Source: Oscillospiraceae bacterium
GTDB taxonomy: Bacteria > Bacillota > Clostridia > Oscillospirales > Oscillospiraceae
Direction: 5' to 3'
DNA: 28,087 nt
Assembly: GCA_031255955.1 (NCBI GenBank)
Contig: JAIRRO010000003.1
Span: forward strand, 1-28,087
Under the pieces are notes generated by a model. It had not been told where the DNA came from, searched no databases, and was given only the letters and a program-made list of their open reading frames with translations. Each line of letters begins with the position of its first letter. The first letter of the stretch is position 1. Shown one piece after another: positions 1 to 7,952 of the stretch. A program made the position numbers and the translations under genes.

Positions 1-1203
1 GGACTTGTCGTGATTCCGCAGGGGATGGATATCACGGATTTTTGCCCCGCGCAGCGCCCGGCGGACAACACGGACAGCGACACCATAACGACGCATTTTG
101 ACTATCACTGCATGGAGGATAACCTCTTAAAGCTCGACGAGCTGGGGCATGACGACCCCACGATGATCAAAATGCTGGAGGATTTGACGGGTGTTTCCGC
201 GCGAGATATTCCGCTTGACGACCCCGAAACGCTGAAAATATTCTCATCCCCCGCGCCGCTCGGCGCGCCGGAGCGCGACCGCGTCATCGGGCAGACAGGC
301 ACCATCGGGATATCGGAATTCGGCACACCGCTGACGCGCCAGATGCTGATGGATACGCTGCCGGACAAGGTGGATACGCTTGTGCGTCTGTCGGGATATT
401 CTCACGGCACGGATGTTTGGATAGGCAACGCGCGCGATATTATAATGAATAACATCGCCGACATTTCCGAAACGGTCGGCTGCCGCGACGACATCACGCT
501 GTATCTCATCTCGCGCGGAATGGACGCGCGCCGCGCCTTCAAAATCAGCGAATCTGTCCGAAAGGGCAAGGGCGTGACGGCTGACGAGGAGCGCGAAATG
601 ACGGCGCTCGGCGTCCCTGCGTGGTATATTGAATCCTGCCAAAAGATAAAATATTTGTTCCCGAAGGCACACGCCGCGGCGTATGTGATGATGGCGCTGC
701 GCATCGCGTGGTTTAAGGTTCATCATCCTCTGGCGTTTTACGCGGCGTATTTTTATCGCCGCAGCCAAAAGGGCAGCTTTGATGCGAAGCTCATGGCGCG
801 CGGGGACGCCGTCGCGCTCGCAAAGCTACGTGAAATTAATTCGATGCCCGATCGCGAGAAAAAATCCAAGGAGGAGGATTTGCTGACGACGCTGGAGGCT
901 TGCCACGAGTTTTACGCGCGCGGATTCAGCTTCCACGACGTGGATATATACGAATCCGACGCCGTAAGGTTTGAAATAGCAGGGGATACGGCTCTGCGTC
1001 CGCCGCTTATCGCCGTTGCGGGGCTGGGGGAAACAGCCGCGCGCGACATCGCGGAGTGTCGCCGCGGACGCGAGTTCATATCCATCGAGGATTTTTCCGG
1101 CGAGTGCTCAAAGGTGTCCTCGGCGCATATCGACGCCTTGCGTGAGCTTGGCGCGTTCGGATCGCTTTCGGAAACCAGCCAGTTCACGTTGTTTGATATG
1201 TAA
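1..1203 (+). CDS. polC: DNA polymerase III PolC, C-terminal part (5'-truncated by window edge)
   Basis: This is the C-terminal 400 residues or so of the Gram-positive replicative polymerase PolC, which copies DNA at the fork. The reading frame is open from base 1, so the gene starts outside the window. Recognisable PolC features are the N-terminal segment GLVVIPQGMDITDFCP, the block TGTIGISEFGTPLT, the segment FPKAHAAAYVMMALRIAWFK, which is close to the usual PolC wording, and a C-terminus ending in SQFTLFDM, which resembles the beta-clamp binding tail at the end of PolC proteins. The polymerase palm and exonuclease domains lie upstream of the window. Downstream ptb starts 44 bases later on the same strand with no terminator in between, so read-through into ptb-buk is possible. 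Identification is by recalled family similarity and is firm. Confidence 0.95.
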   Translation, partial: GLVVIPQGMDITDFCPAQRPADNTDSDTITTHFDYHCMEDNLLKLDELGHDDPTMIKMLEDLTGVSARDIPLDDPETLKIFSSPAPLGAPERDRVIGQTGTIGISEFGTPLTRQMLMDTLPDKVDTLVRLSGYSHGTDVWIGNARDIIMNNIADISETVGCRDDITLYLISRGMDARRAFKISESVRKGKGVTADEEREMTALGVPAWYIESCQKIKYLFPKAHAAAYVMMALRIAWFKVHHPLAFYAAYFYRRSQKGSFDAKLMARGDAVALAKLREINSMPDREKKSKEEDLLTTLEACHEFYARGFSFHDVDIYESDAVRFEIAGDTALRPPLIAVAGLGETAARDIAECRRGREFISIEDFSGECSKVSSAHIDALRELGAFGSLSETSQFTLFDM

Positions 1204-1247
1204 ACGCCGCTGATATGCAAAACGCTTTCACAGAGAGGTGACGCGCA

Positions 1248-2171
1248 TTGAACATAACCAGCCTGCGCGGACTTGCCGCAAAAGCAGCAGAGAGTCCGCA
1301 CCCGCCGATGCTTGCCGCTGCGTGCCCATATGACGCGCCGACGCTTGCCGCCCTCGCCCGCGCCGTCCGAGAGGGCGTAATCCGCGCTGTTTTGTACGGT
1401 GATTCCGAGCGTGTTCGTGCGGGATTTGAGACTGTCGGCGAGCAGCCTCCCGACGATGTCGAGATAATTTGCGCCTCGACGCCGGACGACGCCCTTGCCG
1501 CCGCCGTAAAAGCGGTGCGCGACGGCGGCGCGGATATTATTATGAAGGGGCTTGTGGACACCTCGGACTTCCTGCGCGCCGTATTATCGCGCGCGGGTGG
1601 TCTGCGCGGAGCGGGGGAGTACGGCGACGCCTTGCTGTCCGCGTTCGGGATTTTTGAAACGCCGCGATATCACAAGCTGTTTGCCGTCACGGATTTCGCT
1701 ATGAACATTGCCCCGGATTTGGACGCAAAGCGTTCGATACTTGAAAACGCCGCCGGATTTTTGCGCGCCCTCGGCGTTGCCGAGCCGAAAATCGCCGTGC
1801 TTTCCGAGACAGAGCATATTAACCCGAAAATTCAAGCCTCGATAGACGCCGCCGAGCTGAAGCGGATGAATCAATCCGGCGAAATTTCAGGCTGCGTTGT
1901 GGAAGGACCCATAGCCTTTGACCTTGCGATGAGCCGCGAAGCCGCGGAGATAAAGGGCTGCGATTCCCCTGTGGCGGGCGACGCCGATTTGATTCTGGTG
2001 CCCGATATCATCTCCGGCAACGCGCTTGTAAAAAGCCTCACACTATTCGGCGGTGCGCAAACAGCAGGCGCCGTTATCGGCGCGGCGGTGCCGATTGTGA
2101 TGACCTCACGCTCCGCCACGCCGGATGATAAATACTATTCCATTTGCCTGTCCGCGCTCGGCTTAAGGTGA
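1248..2171 (+). CDS. ptb: Phosphate butyryltransferase (phosphate acetyl/butyryltransferase family)
   Basis: The 307-residue product exchanges the CoA of butyryl-CoA for phosphate, giving butyryl phosphate for the kinase encoded next door. Length is close to the roughly 300 residues of clostridial Ptb. Family features seen are the early block AAACPYDAPTLAALARAV, the segment DIIMKGLVDTSDFLRAVL, and a C-terminal half with LILVPDIISGNALVKSL followed by a glycine/alanine-rich GGAQTAGAVIGAAVPIV, which is the PTA/PTB nucleotide-binding region. The start is TTG at 1248, placed seven bases after a GAGAGGTG ribosome binding site. The stop overlaps the start region of buk, so the two are translationally coupled. 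The distinction between butyryl and acetyl substrate rests on the adjacent butyrate kinase. Confidence 0.92.
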   Translation: MNITSLRGLAAKAAESPHPPMLAAACPYDAPTLAALARAVREGVIRAVLYGDSERVRAGFETVGEQPPDDVEIICASTPDDALAAAVKAVRDGGADIIMKGLVDTSDFLRAVLSRAGGLRGAGEYGDALLSAFGIFETPRYHKLFAVTDFAMNIAPDLDAKRSILENAAGFLRALGVAEPKIAVLSETEHINPKIQASIDAAELKRMNQSGEISGCVVEGPIAFDLAMSREAAEIKGCDSPVAGDADLILVPDIISGNALVKSLTLFGGAQTAGAVIGAAVPIVMTSRSATPDDKYYSICLSALGLR

Positions 2172-2176
2172 TGTGT

Positions 2177-3295
2177 ATGAAAAATGTTTTTCGTATTCTC
2201 GCCGTAAACCCAGGCTCAACCTCCACAAAAATCGCGTTGTTTGAAAACGAAACCGAAATATTCAGGGAGACCCTGAGGCACTCCGCGGAGGAGCTTACAT
2301 CGTTTCGGGATGTGCAGAGCCAGCTCGATTTTCGCTTTGATATCGTAGACCGCGCGCTGCAACGGCGCGCGCTGAACCCGGCGGAGCTTGATGTGTTCGT
2401 CGGGCGCGGCGGCGGACTGCTGCCGCTTGAAGGCGGGGTTTATCGCGTCACGGAGCTTTTGGCAGCCCACGCCGCCCGCGGAATGTCGGGGCAGCACCCG
2501 GCGCAGCTTGCCGCGCAGATATGCAAGCGCCTCGCCGACAGATACGGCAAGCCGGCGTTTGTGGTAAACCCGCCGGACACGGACGAATTTGAGGATATTT
2601 CGCGCGTCACGGGGCTGCGTGGGGTGTATCGCGAGAGCCATGTTCACGCGCTGAACCAAAAGGAAACGGCACTGCGCTTCTGCGCCGCGCGCGGCTTGAA
2701 ATATGACGAAATCAATTTAATTATCTGCCATCTCGGCGGGGGCATATCCGTAACGGCGCACAAAAAAGGGCGTATGACAGACTCAAACGACATCATACGC
2801 GGCTCGGGTCCCTTAACGCCGACGCGCGCCGGAGACCTGCATTATTCCGCTGTTATAGAGCTTGCTTTTTCCGGGGAATATACGAAAGAGGCACTGACGG
2901 ACAAGCTGAGTCGCCTCGGCGGACTTACAGATCATTTCGGAACCTCCGACGCCCACGCGGTCTATGAGCGCGCCGAAAACGGCGATAAATACGCGGCGCT
3001 GGTGTTTGACGCGATGATTTATCAGTGCGCGAAGTACGCGGGCGCGATGGCAGCCGCGCTGCGCGGCGATGTGTGCGCGATTATACTGACCGGGGGACTT
3101 GCCCGGGAGGAATACTTTACGCAAAAAATGAAGGAATATATCGGCTGGATTGCGGAGGTTGCCGTTATCCCCGGCGAGTTTGAGTTGGAGGCGCTCGCCT
3201 CCGGCGCGCTGCGCGTAATGCGCGGAGAGGAATCCGCGCGGGAATACACCGGCACACCCGTATGGCAGGGGCTTTTTGGCGGAACGGAGGGATAA
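2177..3295 (+). CDS. buk: Butyrate kinase
   Basis: The 372-residue kinase transfers phosphate from butyryl phosphate to ADP, the ATP-yielding last step of the ptb-buk route to butyrate. It belongs to the acetate/butyrate (ASKHA) kinase fold: the N-terminal phosphate-loop segment ILAVNPGSTSTKIALFE, the block RGGGLLPLEGGVY, the middle segment INLIICHLGGGISVTAHKKG, and the glycine-rich ILTGGLA near the C-terminus are all present. ATG codons at 2171 and 2177 are both possible; I choose 2177 because AAGGTGA lies five bases before it. The ptb stop ends at 2171. The protein is a little longer than the usual 355 residues because of a C-terminal tail of about 20 residues. The substrate could be another short branched or straight acid such as isobutyrate. 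Confidence 0.93.
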   Translation: MKNVFRILAVNPGSTSTKIALFENETEIFRETLRHSAEELTSFRDVQSQLDFRFDIVDRALQRRALNPAELDVFVGRGGGLLPLEGGVYRVTELLAAHAARGMSGQHPAQLAAQICKRLADRYGKPAFVVNPPDTDEFEDISRVTGLRGVYRESHVHALNQKETALRFCAARGLKYDEINLIICHLGGGISVTAHKKGRMTDSNDIIRGSGPLTPTRAGDLHYSAVIELAFSGEYTKEALTDKLSRLGGLTDHFGTSDAHAVYERAENGDKYAALVFDAMIYQCAKYAGAMAAALRGDVCAIILTGGLAREEYFTQKMKEYIGWIAEVAVIPGEFELEALASGALRVMRGEESAREYTGTPVWQGLFGGTEG

Positions 3296-3301
3296 TTCTT
3301 G

Positions 3302-3330
3302 TTGCGTTATACGCCGGCAGGGTGTATAAT
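3302..3330 (+). promoter_or_regulatory. Putative sigma-A promoter for the toxin-antitoxin pair
   Basis: A perfect -10 box TATAAT (3325-3330) lies 17 bases after TTGCGT (3302-3307), a weak -35 with three consensus bases. It begins six bases after the buk stop and is followed by the ribosome binding site GGGAGG (3348-3353) of the antitoxin gene, so the pair probably has its own promoter. Confidence 0.6.
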
Positions 3331-3360
3331 TTAATTACAAATCGTTCGGGAGGCTTTAAA

Positions 3361-3615
3361 ATGAACACGGTAAGGGCAATTTACGACGGCGCGGTATTTG
3401 TACCTATGGAGACGCCGGAAATTAAAAAAGGACAACGAGTGCGGCTTGCTATTTCTGCGGACGAAGAAGCGCTTGACAGGACATCTGAAAAACTTGCCGC
3501 TTTTGAAATGATTGTGGAGAATCTGCGTCGCATCAATAAAATTGAACCCATGCCGCAGGAATTTGATGAGATGATATCCGTGGGAGTGGATTTTTCAACT
3601 GAGGTTGAGCTATGA
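3361..3615 (+). CDS. Antitoxin of a VapBC-like pair (AF2212/DUF104-like)
   Basis: This small 84-residue protein starts MNTVRAIYDGAVFVPME and continues with a segment of the form EIKKGQRVRLAI. That is the beta-strand pattern of the AF2212-like (DUF104) antitoxins, in which a short strand hairpin binds DNA and the rest wraps the toxin. The remainder, EEALDRTSEKLAAFEMIVENL, is predicted helical and acidic, fitting a toxin-neutralising tail. The start ATG follows GGGAGG by seven bases. Its stop overlaps the toxin start in the sequence ATGA, typical for co-translated antitoxin-toxin pairs. Likely role is neutralising the PIN-domain RNase and repressing the shared promoter; both are inferred from the family. 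The start could in principle be earlier (frame open from 3262), but that would run into buk. Confidence 0.75.
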   Translation: MNTVRAIYDGAVFVPMETPEIKKGQRVRLAISADEEALDRTSEKLAAFEMIVENLRRINKIEPMPQEFDEMISVGVDFSTEVEL

Positions 3616-4016
3616 GTGTATATGTGTTGGATGCGAATATGATATCATATATTCTGCGCGGGCAGGAAACCGTCATTAACAATGCGATGTCAGCTATTTC
3701 AAATGGACATGATATCATCATTTCGCCCATTGCATACTACGAGGTGAAGCGCGGACTGGAGGCAGTGGGATCGAAAAAACGAATGCGCGAATTTATCAAG
3801 CTTTACAGTATGCTTGGTGTGGGACAGCTTGATAACAACGTCCTTGACACGGCTGTTGATATTTGGGTGAAGCAAAAGAAGAGCGGACGAGCAACCGGAG
3901 ACGCCGATATCTTCATAGCAGCATTCTGCGTAAATCATAATTTTGCGCTTGTGACGCACAACACGAAACATTTCGAGGATGTTGATGGGCTTACCATCAC
4001 AGACTGGTGTGAATGA
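3612..4016 (+). CDS. vapC: PIN-domain toxin, VapC family ribonuclease
   Basis: The 134-residue protein has the PIN-domain layout of VapC toxins, which are magnesium-dependent endoribonucleases that cut specific RNAs. Acidic metal-binding positions are visible: D7 in YVLDANMISYILRG, E44 in AYYEVKRGLE, and D97 and D99 in TGDADIFIAA. The typical C-terminal strand LVTHNTKHFEDVDGLTITDW is also there. All key residues are intact, so the toxin looks active. It overlaps the antitoxin gene by four bases and needs that upstream translation. A terminator follows 23 bases after the stop. The pair looks more AT-rich by eye than the flanking metabolic genes, which would agree with horizontal acquisition, but I did not compute this. 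Confidence 0.88.
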   Translation: MSVYVLDANMISYILRGQETVINNAMSAISNGHDIIISPIAYYEVKRGLEAVGSKKRMREFIKLYSMLGVGQLDNNVLDTAVDIWVKQKKSGRATGDADIFIAAFCVNHNFALVTHNTKHFEDVDGLTITDWCE

Positions 4017-4039
4017 TAACGAAACAATAATATATAAAA

Positions 4040-4069
4040 ACAGCGTCAGTCCCGCGGGACTGACGCTGT
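4040..4069. terminator. Bidirectional intrinsic terminator between vapC and the alcohol dehydrogenase gene
   Basis: A perfect 30-base palindrome (4040-4069) built from ACAGCGTCAGTCCCG and its complement sits between two convergent genes. On the minus strand it is followed by five T residues (TTTTTATATA), and on the plus strand by CCTTTTAC, so it should stop the dehydrogenase transcript well and vapC moderately. Confidence 0.88.
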
Positions 4070-4105
4070 CCTTTTACCGATTGCGGAGAGGGTGCGCCCC
4101 GTGCG

Positions 4106-5173
4106 CTATGAGATAGTGACGACGGGCTTAATCAGATCCGCGGGCTTATCCTTCATAAGAAGCAGGGCTTCCTCGATGTCATTCAGGTTGTTGAATTTAT
4201 GCGTGAGCAGCGGGCTGACGTCAAGTCTGCCGTTTGTGATCATCCGCGCGAGGAACTCCATATTTTTTCTGCCGCCCGGCATAAGTCCGCCGGTAACTCT
4301 GATGTGACCCATACCAAGACCCCATTCAACGCGGGGGATTTTGATATAATCGCCCGTGCCGAGATAGTTGATATTAGACACGATGCCGCCGGGCTTAATC
4401 ATTCTGACGGCTTGGTCAAACGTTTCAAGACCGCCGCCCGCGAGGATAACCTTGTCAACAGGCTTGCCACCCATCGCTTCCTTGATTTGCTCGACAATGT
4501 CGCCGTCGCGATAGTTGATTAAATCCGTGGCGCCATAGAATTTCGCCACATCCTGGCACTTTTTCCGCGAACCGACGCCAAACACCCGTCCCGCGCCGCG
4601 CAGCACAGAGCCGGCAACAGCCATCAAGCCGACAGGACCGATGCCGATGACAACAACTGTGTCGCCATACTCAACCTCGGCGTTATTCGCGCCGTGGAAC
4701 CCTGTGGGAACCATATCAGAGAGCATAACGGCGTCCTGAACGCTGATGCTCTTGGGCAGATGCGCCAGATTGCCGTCTGCCTGATTGACGTGGAAATACT
4801 CCGCGAACGTGCCGTCCTTCATATTGGAGAACTTCCAGCCGTTGAGCATACCATATGAATGCTGCGAATATCCCGCCTGAGCCTCTACGGATTCCCAATC
4901 GGGCGTAATCGCGGGGATGATGACCTTATCGCCGACTTTAAAATCCTTTACCAGAGAACCAACCTCGACGACCTCGGCGGACGCCTCATGCCCTAAAATG
5001 AGGTCATGCCTCTCTCCCAGAGCCTTTTCCCAGACGGTATGCACATCGGACGTGCAGGGGGACACGGCAAGCGGCTTGCATATCGCATCCATCGGACCCG
5101 GCTTCGGGACCTCCTTTTCAATCCAACCAATTGTGTCATACCCCAGCATTGCGAGACCTTTCATCTTTGCCAT
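4106..5173 (-). CDS. adh: NADP-dependent secondary alcohol dehydrogenase (isopropanol dehydrogenase type)
   Basis: This 355-residue zinc-dependent medium-chain dehydrogenase reversibly reduces ketones such as acetone to secondary alcohols with NADPH. It follows the recalled Clostridium beijerinckii enzyme closely with a +3 numbering shift: the catalytic zinc ligands C40, H62 and D153 match the known C37, H59 and D150, with E63 matching E60. The NADP-specificity residues G201, S202, R203 and Y221 match G198, S199, R200 and Y218. The Rossmann motif is GIGPVGLMAVAG (176-187). There is no structural-zinc cysteine cluster, as in that enzyme class. The start ATG follows AAAGGAG, and a consensus promoter lies upstream. 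Natural substrate remains an inference; short ketones or aldehydes are most likely. Confidence 0.93.
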   Translation of the reverse strand: MAKMKGLAMLGYDTIGWIEKEVPKPGPMDAICKPLAVSPCTSDVHTVWEKALGERHDLILGHEASAEVVEVGSLVKDFKVGDKVIIPAITPDWESVEAQAGYSQHSYGMLNGWKFSNMKDGTFAEYFHVNQADGNLAHLPKSISVQDAVMLSDMVPTGFHGANNAEVEYGDTVVVIGIGPVGLMAVAGSVLRGAGRVFGVGSRKKCQDVAKFYGATDLINYRDGDIVEQIKEAMGGKPVDKVILAGGGLETFDQAVRMIKPGGIVSNINYLGTGDYIKIPRVEWGLGMGHIRVTGGLMPGGRKNMEFLARMITNGRLDVSPLLTHKFNNLNDIEEALLLMKDKPADLIKPVVTIS

Positions 5174-5242
5174 TGACGGAAACTCCTTTCATTTTTTATG
5201 GCACGACGCGATGACGCGCCGAACCATACACATTATGCTTGT

Positions 5243-5271
5243 ATTATATTGCACCCCGAGCGGGTTGTCAA
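5243..5271 (-). promoter_or_regulatory. Consensus sigma-A promoter of the secondary alcohol dehydrogenase gene
   Basis: On the minus strand TTGACA (5266-5271) and TATAAT (5243-5248) are separated by exactly 17 bases, a perfect consensus promoter. The 5' leader to the start codon is about 60 bases and ends with AAAGGAG. No operator-like dyad is obvious around it. Confidence 0.88.
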
Positions 5272-5318
5272 GGGTTATCGCGGCTGATTTTTCAGGAAAT
5301 TTGTACCCGCGCATCCGC

Positions 5319-5347
5319 TTGACATCAATATGAAATTATTATATACT
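5319..5347 (+). promoter_or_regulatory. Sigma-A promoter of the ABC exporter operon
   Basis: TTGACA (5319-5324) and TATACT (5342-5347) are separated by 17 bases, about 36 bases before the chosen start of the first permease gene. It is divergent from the alcohol dehydrogenase promoter, with 47 bases between the two -35 boxes. Confidence 0.85.
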
Positions 5348-5382
5348 CCGGAAACATTTACAGATTGGGGAAGCTGCGTCAA

Positions 5383-6174
5383 ATGCGTTTATACAAACGG
5401 CTGTTAATAAACAATGTCAAGGCGAACCTCGCGTTTAAGAGCAATTTTGTGATCGGCACGATATTTTCGTTTGCCGAAATTATTGTGACCGCGCTGATAT
5501 GGACGGGATTTTATCGCGGCGCTGATGAGGTGATGGGTGTCGCGCTCGGCGAGATGCTGACATATACAGTGCTCAACCGCCTGACAATTTATCTCACGGA
5601 TGGCGGCGGCATTATGTATCAGATAAACGAATCTGTTCAGGACGGCTCCATCACCGAACGGCTGACCGCCCCGCTGGGTTTTATGAGATACTACATACTA
5701 AATGCCCTCGCCGCAAAGCCTATGCAGCTCGCGGGACGTCTTTTTTCAATAATACCGGGGGCGCTGTTGTTTGGAGCGCGAATCACAGCAGAGCCTTTGA
5801 TGCCGCTTGTATATGCGTTGATGGTGGCGCTCGCCTTCGCGATTGAAACAGGCTATGAATTCGTCATGGGACTCAGCGTACTGTGGCTGAAAAACTCGTT
5901 CTTTTTAGAATGGACAGACGGGCTTTTGAGTACGCTGTTCGCAGGATATCTGGTGCCTATGTGGTTTTTTCCGAAATGGCTGGATGCAATAGGGCGCGTT
6001 TTGCCCTTCAGATACATAGTGTTTGAGCCGACATCTATATTGGTGGGCAGGACGCCACCGGAGCAAATTCCGCTTGTGATGTCTGTTTCGCTGGCGTGGG
6101 CGGTGGCGCTGTACGCCGCGGCGGCGTTGATGTGGCGGCGCGGTCGGCGGCATCTGATGATAAACGGAGGCTGA
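5383..6174 (+). CDS. ABC-2 type exporter permease, first subunit (DUF990/COG4587-like)
   Basis: A 263-residue integral membrane protein with about six hydrophobic stretches, including the first span around IGTIFSFAEIIVTALIWTGF and a last span near VSLAWAVALYAAAALMW. The segment VQDGSITERLTAPLGFMRYY is typical of the ABC-2 permease half-transporters of the DUF990 group that occur as two unlike permeases plus one ATPase. The start chosen is ATG at 5383 with GGGGAAG nine bases before; a TTG at 5365 in frame would add six residues. It is followed after six bases by the second permease. Exported substrate is unknown; relatives are annotated as uncharacterised or drug-export systems. Confidence 0.8.
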   Translation: MRLYKRLLINNVKANLAFKSNFVIGTIFSFAEIIVTALIWTGFYRGADEVMGVALGEMLTYTVLNRLTIYLTDGGGIMYQINESVQDGSITERLTAPLGFMRYYILNALAAKPMQLAGRLFSIIPGALLFGARITAEPLMPLVYALMVALAFAIETGYEFVMGLSVLWLKNSFFLEWTDGLLSTLFAGYLVPMWFFPKWLDAIGRVLPFRYIVFEPTSILVGRTPPEQIPLVMSVSLAWAVALYAAAALMWRRGRRHLMINGG

Positions 6175-6180
6175 AAGAAC

Positions 6181-6984
6181 ATGAAATATTATCTGCGCCT
6201 CGGGATGACATATTGGAAAATGCATCTCAAAAAAACGTTTATGTTCAAGCAGTCATTTATCATCAACCGCATCGTTCAGGCGCTGAACTACTTCGTCGAG
6301 TTTGCGCTGATTTGGATTATGGTGAACGCCTTTGAAAATATGAACGGTTGGAATCAATATGAGGTTATGCTGCTATACGCGACGAATATTGTCGGATACT
6401 CTATCGCGGCGTTTTTCCTTTACCGCACAATGCTCAGTACCTCCACAGAGGTTCAAAACGGCGCATTTGACGATGTGCTGACAAAGCCTGTCCGGACGCT
6501 GCCGTATATGTGCTTCAGAAATTTGAATCCCGATTACATTGCGCATGTCACGCTCGCCGCCGTTATGTATGTCGTCGCTTTCTCAAGGCTCGGCGTGCAT
6601 ATCGGGATAGCCGAAATCGCGAAGCTGCTGCTCGCGTTTGTATGCGGCGGGCTTGTGTACGGGGGGATGTTTTTGCTTGCCATTGCCCCGACCTTTATAC
6701 TGCGGGAGACGAGATTTCTGCGGAATATCATATTCTTATTGCGGGATATGTCATATTATCCGATTTCCGTTTTCCCGCTTATCATTCAGGTGATTATGAC
6801 GCTTGTGCTGCCGTATGCCGTCATCAGCTTTTTCCCTGTTCAGGCGCTGATAGGCAAGCAGGATTATCTGTTTTTAGGCAGGGCGATTATATACATCGCC
6901 CCGCTTATCGCCACCGCGTTCTTCGCCGTCGGACTATGGTTGTTTGGATTCTGTGTCAAACGATATAAAAGCACGGGCTCGTAA
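6181..6984 (+). CDS. ABC-2 type exporter permease, second subunit (COG3694-like)
   Basis: This 267-residue membrane protein is the partner of the preceding permease. It has an N-terminal cytoplasmic helix, then hydrophobic spans such as FVEFALIWIMVNAF, IAKLLLAFVCGGLVYGGMFLL and a final IAPLIATAFFAVGLWLFGF, and ends with the positively charged tail CVKRYKSTGS. The block VQNGAFDDVLTKPVRTLPYM corresponds to the same position as the SITERLTAPLG block of the first permease, so the two are distant homologues. The ribosome binding site GGAGG lies ten bases before the ATG. Together the two permeases should form a heterodimeric channel energised by the ATPase encoded next. Confidence 0.82.
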   Translation: MKYYLRLGMTYWKMHLKKTFMFKQSFIINRIVQALNYFVEFALIWIMVNAFENMNGWNQYEVMLLYATNIVGYSIAAFFLYRTMLSTSTEVQNGAFDDVLTKPVRTLPYMCFRNLNPDYIAHVTLAAVMYVVAFSRLGVHIGIAEIAKLLLAFVCGGLVYGGMFLLAIAPTFILRETRFLRNIIFLLRDMSYYPISVFPLIIQVIMTLVLPYAVISFFPVQALIGKQDYLFLGRAIIYIAPLIATAFFAVGLWLFGFCVKRYKSTGS

Positions 6985-7008
6985 AAGATAAAAAGTGAAA
7001 GGTGTGAT

Positions 7009-7932
7009 ATGAATATGCCGCTAATAAGCGTAAAAAATGTATCCAAGGAATATAAGCAGCAGACAAAGGGCAAGGACGGCGACGGTAAGCGCATCAGCGG
7101 GAAGAAGCTGATAAAGGCTGTAAACGGGCTGTCGTTTGATATTGAACCGGGGGAATTTATCGGCTTTATCGGTGAAAACGGCGCGGGGAAATCCACGACA
7201 ATCAAGATGATGTCCGGAATTCTCTATCCCACCTCCGGCACGATTCATACGATGGGCATAGAGCCGTACAAAAAGCGCCGCGAGAACGCTATGAACATCG
7301 GCGTTGTGTTCGGGCAGCGCTCGCGCCTTGTGTGGGAGCTGCCGATGTCGGATACGTTTGAGCTGTACAAGGAAATTTACCGTATTCCGGCTGACCGCTT
7401 CCGGCATAATGTGGCGCTGTTCACCGAAATTCTTGATATGGGCGAGTTCGCGAACACGCCCATTCGTCAGCTGTCGCTCGGTCAGCGTATGCGCGTTGAA
7501 ATTGCGCTGTCGATGCTGCATGACCCGCCGATTTTGTTCCTCGACGAGCCGACAATAGGACTTGATGTTGTTGCGAAAAAGAATATCCGCGATTTCTTTA
7601 CAGAGCGCAACGGACGCGAGGGCACAACAATAATTCTGACCTCCCATGATATGAAGGACCTCGATACACTCGCCTCACGCGTGATAATGATCACAAAGGG
7701 CGAAATGCTCTTTGACGGCACATTTGATACGCTGAAGGAACGCTATAACGCGGAGTCCGTCGCGGTATTCACCTTCTCCGACGGGCGCGAACCGGAAAGC
7801 GTGAGCTTTGACCCCAAAAAACGCACCCTGCCCGAAATAATCGCGGAAATCGGCAACCAGGGTGAAATCTCCAACGTGGAGGTTAAAAACGCCGATATTG
7901 AGGACATCATCCGCGAGATATACAACGGGTGA
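7009..7932 (+). CDS. ABC exporter ATP-binding protein (COG4586-like)
   Basis: The 307-residue cytoplasmic ATPase powers the two permeases upstream. Motifs in order are Walker A GENGAGKST, Q-loop GVVFGQRSRL, signature LSLGQRMRVE, Walker B ILFLDEPTIGLD and H-loop TSHDM. A short insertion rich in lysine and glycine lies between the first strand and Walker A (about residues 12-32), which is a mark of this COG4586 group, and a C-terminal domain of about 70 residues follows the nucleotide-binding core. ATG at 7009 lies six bases after GAAAGGTG; an ATG two codons later is also possible. The gene ends 20 bases before a convergent gene with no clear terminator between. Confidence 0.9.
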   Translation: MNMPLISVKNVSKEYKQQTKGKDGDGKRISGKKLIKAVNGLSFDIEPGEFIGFIGENGAGKSTTIKMMSGILYPTSGTIHTMGIEPYKKRRENAMNIGVVFGQRSRLVWELPMSDTFELYKEIYRIPADRFRHNVALFTEILDMGEFANTPIRQLSLGQRMRVEIALSMLHDPPILFLDEPTIGLDVVAKKNIRDFFTERNGREGTTIILTSHDMKDLDTLASRVIMITKGEMLFDGTFDTLKERYNAESVAVFTFSDGREPESVSFDPKKRTLPEIIAEIGNQGEISNVEVKNADIEDIIREIYNG

Positions 7933-7952
7933 CGGCAGGGAACCGGTTTTGA

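Noticed and set aside
4917..5333. Plus-strand frame antisense to the alcohol dehydrogenase start
   Set aside because: It overlaps a gene with full catalytic residues and crosses its promoter; no ribosome binding site is seen.
7933..7952. AACCGGTT palindrome after the ABC ATPase gene as a terminator
   Set aside because: Only an 8-base palindrome with no room for a loop and followed by four T residues; not enough for a terminator call.
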